Shown here: piece by piece, positions 37,916 to 49,050 of the stretch | Layout: each line of letters opens with the position of its first letter | Position numbering within the stretch: the stretch's first letter is position 1 | DNA from: Anarhynchus alexandrinus | Taxonomy: Eukaryota > Chordata > Aves > Charadriiformes > Charadriidae | NCBI GenBank assembly: GCA_008711295.1 | Contig: VUYV01000015.1 | Location: 4,658,050-4,722,049 of the forward strand | Length of the DNA: 64,000 nt | Direction: 5' to 3' | The notes under the pieces: generated by a model | Seen by the model: the letters and a program-made list of their open reading frames with translations, nothing else | Database searches by the model: none | What the model was told of the DNA's origin: nothing | Translations under genes and position numbers: made by a program

Positions 37916-40070
37916 GCAAAAGAAAACATCTTCTTAGCGTTTCTTCATGATTTGGCTTCATCCACAGCCTGCCTGAATGCTCTCATCTTTGCTTTGCCTC
38001 ACGAACGGGAACTGGCAGCTTCAGAGAGATAATCAGGGAGATTGACTCAGAACTGAAGGGCACATAATAATGGAATCAGATTTACCTACAGATGCTAAAA
38101 TCTTTATCCTTGGAGATTCTGCATGGGCAAAAGGCATTAACAAATGAAAACACTTTCTTAAAAGGAGCATAGGTCTAGTAGTAGATACATATACACACAT
38201 CAAATACATGTATCAAATTATAGAAGATTAACAACTGTAGGTATATTGATTTTACATGAGTTACTTAACTCCAGAGGGTCTTATTCTGTGAAGTGCTGTG
38301 TTTCTGCTGCAGTCAGTCTATTAAAATTATCATTAACAGTAATAGGAAAAGGAAATAATTTTATTTTTCTTGTGGAAAAAGCATACTTAAAATACAAATT
38401 TGCATTGCAAAAATATTTCACTGTTGTTCACTCCCTTTCTCTCAATGCTGTAATGACCAGGGGTTTGAAGGCAGCTATAAATACCTAAAGTATGCCCTCA
38501 GCTTTTCTGTTTTTTGTGCATTTCCAGGTATGTTGTATATCTAAAGAAGAAACGAGTGGCAGCTCAGTCTGCAGTCAGTTTTGTAGGAATATATGGCAGG
38601 TTTCTATTATGAGGTATTTACTGCTCCTCAATTCTGTGCTTGCTTTGGGGGTATGTTTGAATTACATACTACTTTGCTGTAGAGAGGGATAATTTCACTG
38701 AAACTAGTGGAGTCAGGCTTGCTCGCAAACAGACTGAACTTGATAATTTCCTCTCTTATCCTGGTGGTACTATTCATTTGGCATTTTGCAGGTGGGAGAA
38801 TGGAGACATTGCTATGCAGAGGGGCTTCGCTGAACTCTTTCTCATCACCCTTTTCAACACCCCTTATATTATAAAAAAAAAGGAAATCACACGTTTAGAG
38901 CACTCTGTCTTTTCTTTGACAAGTAATAGTCTTTCGGGTAAACTCTACTGAATCTGAGTCAAGACCAGTAAACGCATCACTTCCCATAGAGAGAAACACC
39001 CTTGCTCCTACAACAGCAGCTTCAAACCAGTTTTAAACCTCTGATGCCATGGCAGGAGCCACTGGATGTTACCCAAGTGTAAATAAATGGTATTAAATGT
39101 GTTCCGTTCTGTTAGAAACAGCTCCTCATGAAAATGGGATTTGCTATATGGAGTAGATGACGCCCGCACTTATTTATTTATATTTAGGTGCTGCCTATTG
39201 GGGCATATATTTTGCTTCTGTACAGAAGTTCAATTCCCTCTAAAATCAGCTGCCAAATGCTGAAAAAAAAAACCCAAACCAACCCACACGACCAAAATGG
39301 GGGAACCGCTCTGAATGTACCTTTGTTGCCTCGGGGCAAAGTTGCTGTCCCCATCCCCAAGACCTGCTCAGGGAGGTCCACGGGGCTGACCCGGGGCTAA
39401 GAGACAGCCCTACGTCAGTAGGAGAGCCAGGCAATGCCCTGTGTAACCGGTCCTGAGAGCACAGAGATTGCCAGTGTGCCGCTGCTTCCCTTTTAACTCA
39501 GGCTAAGCCAGAAATCTTTGCTGGTTTGGATTCGCGAAGAGTTCCTGGTTTTTCAGGCGCACTCACAGAAAATTGCCTCTTCAGTTTCCCTGGGTTGTTG
39601 CAATGTCAGCTTGAGCCTGGTCCCATCCAGCTGCATCAGTCAAACTGAGCTCCACAACATGACATAACCTGACACAGCTGACACAGCCAGGTGTTACAAA
39701 CCAGTGGACACCATGGTTCACAAACTATTCAAATTACTTTCAGATACATATCCTACCTCTCTGCTCAAATCCTTCCCAGCTGTCTCTTTCCTCAGCTCCA
39801 TATGAATCAGGGTTGGAGGAAAAAGAAGGGGGGGAGATGGGGGAGGAAAGAAGGAGGCGGGAGAGAAAACATCCTGCCTGGCAAAAATAATAAAAAAAAA
39901 AAACCAAAAACTGAATTCTTGCAAACCATGTTGCCTGCAAAATTAACTCTTTAAAGGAGGCTCATCACAGCTCCGAGATTCTTTCAGGTTTACTAAGGGA
40001 GGTTTGCAATTATCTCAGCTGCAAATGCACGTCTATTACATTAAACATTCATGGTCTAGAGTACTGGATA
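37916..40070. other. Gene-free unique DNA
   Basis: No gene or dispersed repeat recognised. An interrupted purine-rich tract (GGGGGGGAGATGGGGGAGG and neighbours) occupies about 39810-39869. Two opposite overlapping frames of 60-70 codons at 39184-39434 are not recognisable. Confidence 0.5.
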
Positions 40071-40074
40071 TTTA

Positions 40075-40092
40075 AATAATAATAATAATAAT
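40075..40092. repeat. (AAT)n microsatellite
   Basis: Five to six tandem AAT units. Confidence 0.85.
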
Positions 40093-40340
40093 TAAAAGAT
40101 ATCTCATGTCTATAAGGTGTTTTAAGAACAGAGACATGCAAGAATTCTACAAACCTGGAAATAATCGAGCTAGAAGCATCAAAGAGCCAGACAGCCAGAC
40201 TGGATAACCACCCACACCTGGGCACGTGATGTGGCCATAGCGAGCTGTGTCCCACTGAAGCCAGTGAGATGATCAGCAGGAACTGCTGCTCACCAGCACC
40301 AGTCTGGGGTGATGATGGCCCATAGTGAGACAAGCCTGGC

Positions 40341-40456
40341 AACCTCCATTTTGCAGAATAAAAAATGTGCGTTGTGGAGATGAAGCGACTTGCTGAAGGT
40401 CATACAACAAGTCTGTGGCAGAGTCAGAAATTCAGGCGTGAATTTTGCTCTCCAGC
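40341..40456 (-). repeat. MIR-like SINE remnant
   Basis: CAACCTCCATTTTGCAGAAT, then GAGATGAAGCGACTTGCTGA, then AGGTCATACAACAAGTCTGT and GGCAGAGTCAGAAATTCAGG follow the order of a reverse MIR-type SINE ('cccattttacagatg... aagtgacttgcccaaggtcacacagcaagtctgtggcagagccaggaattga'). It is among the clearest copies of this class in the window. Confidence 0.65.
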
Positions 40457-40684
40457 TTGCCATCAATCACCTTGGGGAAAGGAGGAGGTTGAAACGCAGA
40501 AAGAATGGCTAGATACCCAACTTCCAGCGAAGGTCAGTGAGCGCTGAATGCCTCATGTCTCCCATTACTGAGGGAAATCTCCCCCTCAGAATATAAGTGC
40601 TAAAAAATGCCACCTCCCTCCTGAATATAAATCTCTATGATTCTCTTCTGCTCTTAATTATAATGGTCTGAAGCAGGAGAAATA

Positions 40685-40738
40685 GGTTGGAAGTCAATGG
40701 ATTTACACCTCCTTCGTCAAGAGCAGAATTCTCCCTAC
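40685..40738 (+). repeat. Decayed amniote repeat fragment
   Basis: GAAGTCAATGGATTTACACC followed by AGAGCAGAATTCTCCC resembles a phrase repeated in bird and turtle genomes (gaagtcaatggatttacacc...gagcagaattggccc). It is short and decayed. The family is not named. Confidence 0.4.
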
Positions 40739-40950
40739 AACCTTCATGTCTTTACTTTTATGTTTTGTCAAAAGCAAATAAAAATACGGGTGAAACCAGC
40801 ACCATAGGCCATTAAGCAGCATTTTTGACTGGTCTTTAGTGCAGCATGTGTAAGAAAGCCCACAGTCCTCCCCTGAGGTTTGTGCTCCTTTTATCTGTTA
40901 CAGACGGTCTCTGTGGGACGCAAACCTCTATTCCGATTTATTTATAAGCT

Positions 40951-41034
40951 GAGAGGAAGAGAGAAAGAAAGAGGAAAAGAGAAAAATAATGAAAAAGAGA
41001 GGAAGAGAGAGAGAAAAACAAAAAAAAAAGGAAA
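40951..41034 (+). repeat. Purine-only GA-rich tract
   Basis: About 84 bases almost entirely A and G on the plus strand, interrupted by only a few pyrimidines (T at about 40987, C near 41019). It has GAAAGAAAGAGG, GAGAGGAAGAGAGAGAG and A-rich parts. Long polypurine tracts can adopt triplex DNA and are length-variable. A 61-codon lysine/arginine/glutamate frame across it is a composition artefact. Confidence 0.85.
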
Positions 41035-41338
41035 CCCTAAGTTTCTGAAATACCAGTCGCTGTGATATTTGTATGTGTATCTCCTAAAGAAACACAAAGA
41101 CGAAAGGCAAGCAAACAAAAAACCCCAACAACAACATTGTTCCTGGAGAAGCTGAACTACCCGAGTACAGCGAGCAGTATACAGGTGTCTTGCGCTGCTT
41201 TTATTCGTTGTATAATAGGTGCCTACTGGAACGGGAGAAAGGGCATGAGAAGCTGTCCTTGTCTTTGCAGAGCATGAATAGCATTTATCTCAGTGCAGTG
41301 GGCATCGCCAAGTTGGGTTTTTGTCATCCTGTCAATTC

Positions 41339-41371
41339 TTTTTTTTTTNTTTTTTTTTTTTTTTTTTTTTT
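41339..41371. repeat. Poly-T run interrupted by N
   Basis: About 32 T with one unresolved base at 41349. The true length is probably uncertain. No retroposed body with AATAAA adjoins it on the opposite strand. Confidence 0.9.
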
Positions 41372-41639
41372 AAACAGAAAGCAGAGTTCAGTAAATAAAG
41401 ATAAATGATTGTGCTCCTTGTCTGCAGACCCTGGAGCTAAACTGAACAGGCCTCTTATGGTTTGGACCTGCTTCATTGACTGTTCAGACAGCCCAGTAAT
41501 ACGACAGATGTACCCAGCCGTTCCCTCTTCCCCGCTGTCCATTAGATTATGTTCATTTTGTCTGAGATGCCATTATAAGTCTCAAGGTCAAATAAGTCAC
41601 AGAGAAGAAAGAGGAGGACTAATTTTTTTCCCTGCCGCC

Positions 41640-41840
41640 CTCCATGCATAAGGGCTCATTCGCAACTTGCAAAGCACATCGTCTTTTAAGGTGCACATAC
41701 AGCTCAGCACAATTTATTGAAATAAAATGCAGGTGTAACATTCACCCGGAGGCCGTTCTGGCACGACAGCAGAGGAGACTTCTCAAGAATGATTTGGGCT
41801 GCTTTCCTAAATTTCTAATGAATTATTTGTAAGCAAAATT
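41640..41840. other. Candidate conserved non-coding segment
   Basis: A non-repetitive segment of balanced composition with words typical of deeply conserved vertebrate enhancers: CTCCATGCATAAGGGC, CACAATTTATTGAAATAAAA, TAATGAATTATTTGTAAGC, and E-box-like CAGGTG at about 41729. A 62-codon open frame lies in it but has no recognisable product. This is an inference from texture and needs cross-species alignment. Confidence 0.25.
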
Positions 41841-42210
41841 CATTAAGGATGAGCTTTCGAAAAAAGAAGGAAAAAAAAAAAACCCAACAAATATACAGGA
41901 AAGGAGATCGCAAGGTCCAAAGGCTGTTTTTCAGGGGACACTGGGCAAGTTATCACGTACTGAGTAGAGTAGCTGAAGCATGGACGGGGGAGAGGAGGAA
42001 GGAACAGCAGCTCTGGGGTAAGAGTACTGAAGATTCTTCCAAAAAACCTCGTTAAAAATGTAGGGGTGAGTTTTATTCTGGGTTACATCAGGGTGTGTGT
42101 CGTCCCATTGGACTCTTGGGTAGTGACTCGAGATCTGTAACGTGCCTGAGGACGGAATTTCCACTCCTGAGCCTGTAAAGGTAGAACTAAACAATGCAAG
42201 GACCAAATTT

Positions 42211-42252
42211 CTCTTCTTTATGGAAAATTATCTGTTCTTTATGGAAAATTAA
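42211..42252. repeat. Two-copy 21-bp tandem duplication
   Basis: The 17-mer TTCTTTATGGAAAATTA occurs at 42214-42230 and exactly again at 42235-42251. With flanking CTC/CTG this makes two 21-bp units in tandem. It appears to be a recent local duplication. Confidence 0.9.
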
Positions 42253-42569
42253 AGAATGGCTAGTAATGAACCACAAATAGGATTAATGATGTAGTGAGGG
42301 TGATTTTTGTTTTCCTGGAGCTTTACTCTGAACAAGTGGGAAGATGTCCATTCATTTCTGTGAATTTTGGACTATGCTTATGCATAAAGCTTGAGTCATT
42401 ACAAAATTAAGGGTTAGTATAGGGTTTGTTGGTTTGGGGTTTTTTTTAAAGGAAATTACATTTGCATTTTTAGTCTTTTTCACTGTTAGCAAGTTGTTAC
42501 ATTTGGGGGAAAAAAAAAAGTTAAATGCTACTTAGGGCAAAACATCCAATAAGCAGACACCTCCCCCGC

Positions 42570-42585
42570 AAAAAAAAAAAAAAAA
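42570..42585. repeat. Poly-A run
   Basis: 16 A followed by CAAACCCACAACAA. A shorter A run lies at about 42511-42520. No retroposed gene copy was recognised before it. Confidence 0.85.
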
Positions 42586-42684
42586 CAAACCCACAACAAT
42601 TTAAAGTTCTACAGCATTTTAACAGTTTCAGAGTTCCTTTGACTTAATCATTGCTTCTTTGAGGAAGGAAAACTTTATCGTTCA

Positions 42685-42790
42685 GGTTTTGCAGATCAGA
42701 GATGAAGGCAGAGAGACATTAAGGGGCTCAGCAACCTTGCAGTTGGTTGATTACGGCAGGACCTGGAACTGATTCTGCTTCTCTGGTGTC
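42685..42790 (-). repeat. MIR-like SINE remnant
   Basis: GGTTTTGCAGATCAGAGATG, then GAGAGACATTAAGGGGCTCA, then GCAACCTTGCAGTTGG follow a reverse MIR-type layout ('ttttacagatgaggaaactgaggcagagagattaagtgacttgcccaaggtcacac'). Decay is heavy. Confidence 0.45.
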
Positions 42791-43199
42791 TCACATTTGA
42801 ATCCTACATGTTGGACAATCCTACCTCTACTGCCGGAGGAGAGGGCAGACACAAGGTAGGCAGGCTGGATTCAGGACAGGCACGCGTAACTTTATTTTAA
42901 CAAATGAAAATAATAGACGTGTTTTAAAAAGGCTGTTCAGAAATTAATTAGTAAGGGTAAGTTCTGATCCCCAACTCGCGTTAGAGGAAACCCAACTTGG
43001 CAAAACATCAGATAGTGCTTAACAACTCAAAATACCTGACTCTCCAAACCTGGCCCTTTAGAAAGCAGGAGTAAGAACCAGGCTAAGATAAGGAATACAG
43101 AGGTGTTTTAGAAGACCAATATAAACGCCTATATTTAGATCAAATTTAAGTAACTTTGAAAGTCTGCTATGGTTTAATTTTACTTAAAAGGAAAAAGAA

Positions 43200-43600
43200 A
43201 ATAAAAATCAGGCACTGAACTGGTAGTGCTCCCGGAGAGAGACTTCATGCTGGGGGCATGTGAAGCGGCTGGTTCCTGCCCGTGCTTTCCAAGGCACCGT
43301 GGTAGAGCCACACTGATGCTCGCAGGGAGGCTCAGCCCGCATCACCCCCGCTCCGAGTTTGCCTCACGTAAACCAGCTCCTGCCCAAAGCCCCATAACGA
43401 CACTCCTCTGTAGCTTGAGCTAATAACCCTTCCTTTGTTAGGACTGTACAGGCAAAGAAGCCTGAGGGAAGCACGAGGAAAAGCTGAGCGACTGAGACAC
43501 TCCCCGAGGCCAGCCTCAATGCCGCAAAAATGCGTACGGCAAATGGCGCTGCTCTGCCCTTTCATGGGTTACCACGTCCGTAACCCCCCATGCTCTGGTC
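43200..43600. other. GC-richer patch with scattered CpG
   Basis: Raised G+C with CpG-containing words such as CCCGCATCACCCCCGCTCCG and CCCCGAGGCC. The density is below that of a typical CpG island, and the two opposite short frames (77 and 86 codons) are not recognisable. No repeat was recognised. Confidence 0.4.
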
Positions 43601-43989
43601 AAGACTTGACTCTTCCCCACTTCAACTCCCTATGGGAAGTCTTAACATTCGCTTCTTTGCAAGGCTATTTTGGTCTTTGCAGTTACACGCTATAGTGATG
43701 AGCGTAGATGATTCCTTAGGGGTGTGAGGAAGGACCGCTTTACAGACACTTTCCTCACCCTCTGCATGCAAGATTAAACACAAGTCGATATGAAGTATGC
43801 AGGGTTAGGAAGAATAGAGCCATAAGATTTTTAAAATATGAATCCACTCGACTGAAACATAGACTAAAGTCTTGCAAATGCATTTTTGAGTGTGCTGCAT
43901 TACTTCCCCATCGAGAGTTCTCCACATGATCCCTTGAGATATGCGGTCCTCTGAAGCCTGTAAAATTATTCTAATCAGCATTTGCTTAG

Positions 43990-44165
43990 CACTTCAGAAG
44001 TTCTGGCAAACACAAGCTAATTAATTCTCACAGTTCCCCCAGAGAAGGAAGATCTCATTTTGTTGATGGTAGCACAGACGCAAGGATAGTTTAAGTAACA
44101 TGCCCAAGGCCATATTTTGGATTAGTGTCTGGCACAAAATTGAAAGTTTGGGACTAGCAGCCAAA
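43990..44165 (-). repeat. MIR-like SINE remnant
   Basis: TTAATTCTCACAGTTCCCCC, then GAAGATCTCATTTTGTTGAT, GCACAGACGCAAGGATAG and TTTAAGTAACATGCCCAAGG follow the reverse MIR order, with CATGCCCAAGGCCATA as the clearest word ('cttgcccaaggtcaca'). Confidence 0.6.
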
Positions 44166-44609
44166 TCAGACCACCCCTTCTATGACTCGAGAACATCGGA
44201 TGCAACCCAGGGTACCTGACGGAGTCCACTAACTTTCCGCTATGTTGTGCTTAGATTTAAGCACTAAATAAGTCTGACAGCATTTCTGCCTGCAGGTATT
44301 TGAAGGAAGAGGTTTCTTTTCATTGACTGCACAGGGAAGTTGTGCACAAACTTGAGGATCTTAAAATGCAGAGGCACGTTAGCTTGGAGAACTGTAACCA
44401 TTACCTTTGCTTTTGTGGGGAATTATGTGATGCAGAGATTGGGAGGAAAAGAGTGAGAAGGGGAGGTTGTGCATCAAGCTTTCTTCTTATCTGCTTTCTA
44501 TACCTGTGAGAACAAATTGGGTGGGCTTCATGTTTTTCCTCTCTGTCTGTGACATAAACTACCGGACCAGGAAGAAAAACCTGGGGAAAAGAAAAAATAG
44601 TCTACATTC

Positions 44610-44738
44610 CAGGTCAGGCTGGACGGGGCTTAGGGCCACCTGGTCTGGTTGAAGATGTCCCTGCTCATTGCAGGGGGGTGGACTATATGGCCTTTGAAGG
44701 TCCCTTCCAGCCCAAACCGTTTTACGATTCTATGAAAT
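44610..44738 (+). mobile_element. CR1 LINE 3' end
   Basis: Plus-strand CR1 tail of about 129 bases. It contains CAGGTCAGGCTGGACGGGGC, ACCTGGTCTGGTTGAAGATG, GTGGACTATATGGCCTTTGA and GGTCCCTTCCAGCCCAAACC, ending TTTTACGATTCTATGAAA. It is severely 5'-truncated: only 3' UTR remains. The phrase 'ggtctggttgaagatgtccctgctcattgcaggggggtggac' identifies a common bird CR1 subfamily group. Confidence 0.95.
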
Positions 44739-46914
44739 CAGGAGTTTTCCCAGATGTGAAACAGAGGATTGGAGCTGTGAGAATGTGTGATGGGTCATGT
44801 TGCATAACGTGTAACATATTATACCTGGGTCAGGATCATAAATTCCTAATTTTCAGAAATACTCAGAAATATTAGGAAAGTAAACACAAAGTAAAACTCC
44901 CATCATGATGACATCAAGTAAGGGCTATTCATGAGTTGTTTGTCTATTATTAATTTGTTCTGAAAAGACTGGAATAGACTGTTTAAAGTTTGTCAAGGAA
45001 ATGGATTTCCTGACCTCCTCCAACCCCCACCCATTTCTCAAATAACTTTCACAAGTTTGACTGAACAGACATTGAAGGATGTCCTTTGTGAGCAGATAGT
45101 TGAGCAAAGATTATCTCCAGTGTAATATGCGTTAATAGTATCTCCTTCTGGTGGCTTGATGAGGTAGGAGACAAGTGACTTCCTAGAGGAATCTCTCTAA
45201 GAACTGAATAAAAAAGAAGATGAGAGTGATTAAATAGGCACCAAAATTTCTGGGTGGGGAAAACTATATCTTTTTTGTGAAAATAAAATAAAATAAAATG
45301 AAATAAAATGTAATTAAAAAACAACAACAACAACCAAACCTCAACCTTATGAATGTTTCTACTTCAATTGGGGCTTGAAGTTAGAATTCTGAAAATATAT
45401 ATAGTATAACAATCTGGAAAAAAATCTAGATATTTCTATTATTTTTTCAAAGCTTTGCTTCACTGTAAAGAATTCTCTTTTAAAATTCTTTATGCAAAAA
45501 AAAAAAAGAAGCTAAACAATATACTAGTTACACAACAGTGTTATTTTTCCAGTCTCCTATTTTTCAAACAAGAAAGTTAATAAAATCAGCCTTTCTCTAG
45601 CAACAGTTACCCATGAAAGAACTTTAAGGGGACAGGGCCAAAGCTATACCCATTATGTCTTTAAACCCCGACTGGTAGGGACTGTTGTGATACCACTGAA
45701 ATGAAGGACTGGTTTCAATCTGCAGAAAACCCTACACGCTTTGACTCACTTGGTCAGTACTTTTACGCAGTCAGAAAAGTGCTGCAATCAAACTGGATTG
45801 CAAAAAGAAGGAATATGAAGGGAAATGGAAGTACATAAAAGGAAGATGATTTTTCCAAGGCGGGTTATATTAAAGATTGAACCAGAAAAGTATCCAGGTT
45901 TTCTACAGCTTAGAGCTATTTCCACTGGATGGTACTTGAGTGGGTTGTTCTTTATCTGCATTTTTTCCTCTTTTTTTTTTTTTTCCTGGATACACTGGGA
46001 AAATGGCACAGATATTATTTCACCTTTATGATGCTTGCAGCTAATTACCACAACTGACTTACGGAATAAGTTGGTTTTTGTAGGGAAGATGTGTTGCTGT
46101 AGGAGGCTGCCAGAAGAGGAAAGTCCAGCCAAACCAGATGGATGACCTAAACTTCTCTTCCTACAACAGGGACGAATGGCATCTGATGGAAATGAAACTT
46201 CAGCAGACTCATATTAGAGACTGAAAAATGATCTATGCCTCAATCTTTTGAGCAAAAATTAACGTCAATGAATGCTCAATGCATAATAACTACACAGTGT
46301 TTTCTTCATTATGCCAGTAGTTTACGAATCCAAAGAGCTGCACTTACATCATGTAATTTGTTTTCCTAAGATGACTCGAAGAAGAAAAATGTCAAGTAAT
46401 TATATACTTGTTACTCTCAAGAATTTTCATTCCAGGCTCAAGATGAAGACTAATACAGGAATTTGGGAAATAGTCTATAATTTCTGTTCACTTATTTGAT
46501 GTAGTTTACCTTTATTGCTATGGGGTTTTAATTGATAATTCAATAGAATATTTATATTCTGTCTTGTGGTTGCTGCACTAATCCTATTAATTCCTGGAGT
46601 GGCTACACGACATTCTGTTAGAATCATTATTTTCTTTTTAATAGAATATAGTAACAGACAGCAAGTGACTCGGCATACGGTAGATTGTTCCATTTATTGA
46701 AAATCAAGATACTGTATTTGCTCTATTGCAATAATGAAGTTGATGATTTCCAATCTGTTTAATAAACTGTTTCTGCGTTTGAATATTTATATTAAATCAA
46801 CCAGCTGGTGCGATTACATCATTGTTTTTACTCAGAAATAAATACCAATTATTAACAATAAAGGTGCTGTTTGCTTTTTGACTCAGAGAGGATCATAGGA
46901 ATTCTTATGCCCAT
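44739..46914. other. Gene-free AT-rich DNA with simple repeats
   Basis: No gene recognised. Simple repeats present are an (AAAAT)n run at about 45280-45310, (ACA)n at about 45320-45334, poly-A at about 45497-45508 and 14 T at 45971-45984. Some of the sequence at 46700-46870 is homeodomain-word-rich and non-repetitive, but too weak to call separately. A 114-codon minus frame at 45788-46132 is unrecognised. Confidence 0.5.
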
Positions 46915-47060
46915 CCCATGCAAAACATGGAATTCAGGCTTAGCTTTTTGATTTTAAAGCTCCAGCTGTGGATATTTACAAAATTGCATAGAAACATCCC
47001 TTGGGGAAACTGAGGCATAAGGTAATCATAGAGCAGATGTCAGAATGGACCTCACTTCTC
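46915..47060 (-). repeat. Weak MIR-like remnant
   Basis: CTTGGGGAAACTGAGGCATAAGG (split in the middle by no visible change) with GTCAGAATGG downstream resembles 'gatggggaaactgaggcacagag ... tggcagaatgg'. The upstream half is hardly alignable by eye. Confidence 0.4.
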
Positions 47061-48984
47061 TCTAAATTCCAATACCAGCATACATTTGCCCTTAAACACT
47101 TCAATGATTGCTCTCAATCATGAGGCAATAAGAGTAGCTTAACAAGGTGGTGTGACGTCATCTAGTCTGTTCGCCTGTGTCGCTGTTCTGTTGTTCTTCA
47201 TAATGCTTTCTATGGGTAGGCTGCAAGTAACTTGGAACCAGCTGTTTGTGATAAAAGGTGTTAAAACTTTTTGGCTCTTCACTTCACACTGTTAGGGATC
47301 TAACCCTTCCATTGCTGACCCTCGTCTGCCCCGGTTCTGATTCAGCTTGATATATCCCTGTGCGCCATGGGTTTAAGCATGGGAGTGCTCCCACGGTGAA
47401 GCCTGGGACTCGAGACTCCAGATGTGTGCGGTCACTGAAAACAAATGCTGAGGGGTCAAAACTTTGGTGGTAGATCTCTGTAATTCGGTGCATCTGTGGT
47501 GACTTCCACCACCGAAGGATGGAGCAGCTGAACGCGCAAGAAGCAGACATAATTTGTTTTAAGCAAATTTGCTAAACAAAAGAACTGCCAGGAGAGCAAT
47601 GGTGAGTTTTCAGCAAGGCATTGCGGGATTGCAGGCAGCAGGAAAATCTTATTTTCTATAAATCCATAGAGAGAAATGACTGATCAGGTTTTTGGCCCTA
47701 TCTCTGTGCCCTTTTCAAAGGAGCCTACGGACATGCAGAGGGGTGGAATTGGCAGAGCTCTAAAGAAACTTAATAGGGTTATAGAAATTACTCCAAAAAC
47801 CTACAGGATTTATTAGAGACTTATTTCTTCTCCACAGGTTTCTTTGAACCGTCTCATAGAAGTATATTTCATTGTATGTTTGATTTTACAAGGTGGTTTA
47901 AAAAATTATATGAGAAAGTTTGTAATTTTCTATGAAGCCCTATAGGATTTTTCCATAAGGGAAATATCTCTGTGTATCTAATACATGCACGATATTACAC
48001 TGCACAAGAGTTGCTAATGAAAAATTTAACTCTTGGTACTTCTTTAAGCACTAATGAGAGAAAGACTACTCAGGAATATGTGCAAAGTACCCAGTAAAGC
48101 GCTACCCTGGATATCACTGTGACTTGGGGAGAGAAAGAAAACAAAACAAAAGAAGCAGCCTGTGAATATTTATGAGTTGATCTTATGACTTATCTCTGTA
48201 TTGACATTTTCAAGTTAAAAAACATTTGACTAAAGGAAAATGGCTAGTTCTCAGCAGCAACAGCAGCATTCTGCAAATTTCCTAGCCTAGAGGCAGCATG
48301 CAGAAAGAAGTAAGAGCAAATGATGTATACTTTGATGTAATGTGTAACCTGGGGGAACTGCCAGCCAAAATGGGGGGAGGGGGATATGAAAAATTAAAAT
48401 GAAACAGAAGAGTAGGTCGCTGCCTGTAGGATGAAGTTTAATCTCTCAGTACCATCAGCAATAAGAATGGAAGGATAATGGGGAGAGGGCACCAGCAAAA
48501 ACAAATGGCTCTTTGTTTTGTTGGTTTAAAATTGTTTATTTTAGATGGTTTCAAGTAATTAAAGGAAATTGCAGTCTCTAACTATAAGAGAGATCGTTAA
48601 AGAAAGTTTGGCAGGGGAAAAAAAGAAGATAAAGTTCATTGTCCCAATTAGATGAGAAGTGTTTTGTTGGTGGAAGCCACCCAAGAAAACCTGGAGGGAA
48701 AACAGAGGGAACAGGCATAATCACAGTTACAGCCCAGAGAATCAGACTGAAGATCAGTCCGGAAAAAAAAATACACATTGATTTATAGCTTCACAGACAA
48801 AGGCAAATGATGGGTTGTGTAAATCACATCAGACAGAAACTTACCATTATTGTTATGCAAAACTAGAAAACTACACTGTCAGTAAGTTAAGGCTGCTAAT
48901 GTCAGCGCTAATCCTATGAAGACTAAGCAATGTGCCGAAATATGTAAATAGCTCCATTGTCTTCAAAACGGCCTCACAGGTTTA
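47061..48984. other. Gene-free unique DNA
   Basis: No gene, repeat or RNA gene recognised. An 88-codon minus frame at 47284-47550 is unrecognised. Confidence 0.55.
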
Positions 48985-49050
48985 AAGTTAAGCACATGCT
49001 TAAGTATTTGCAAGATGATAGCCTCAATAAAATAAAAGTTATGCTCTGTT
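48985..49050 (+). repeat. Palindromic dispersed repeat, copy 2
   Basis: Contains the 20-mer AAGTTAAGCACATGCTTAAG shared exactly with 37868-37887, followed by TATTTGCAAGATGATAGCC, which resembles 'tttgcaggatcagggcc'. Only one arm of the palindrome seen in copy 1 is present here. Confidence 0.6.

Noticed and set aside
40951..41034. Lysine/arginine/glutamate-rich peptide across the purine tract
   Set aside because: It is a direct product of the GA-rich composition.
41339..41371. Long poly-T as the tail of a processed pseudogene on the minus strand
   Set aside because: No AATAAA signal precedes it on that strand and no gene-like body was recognised.
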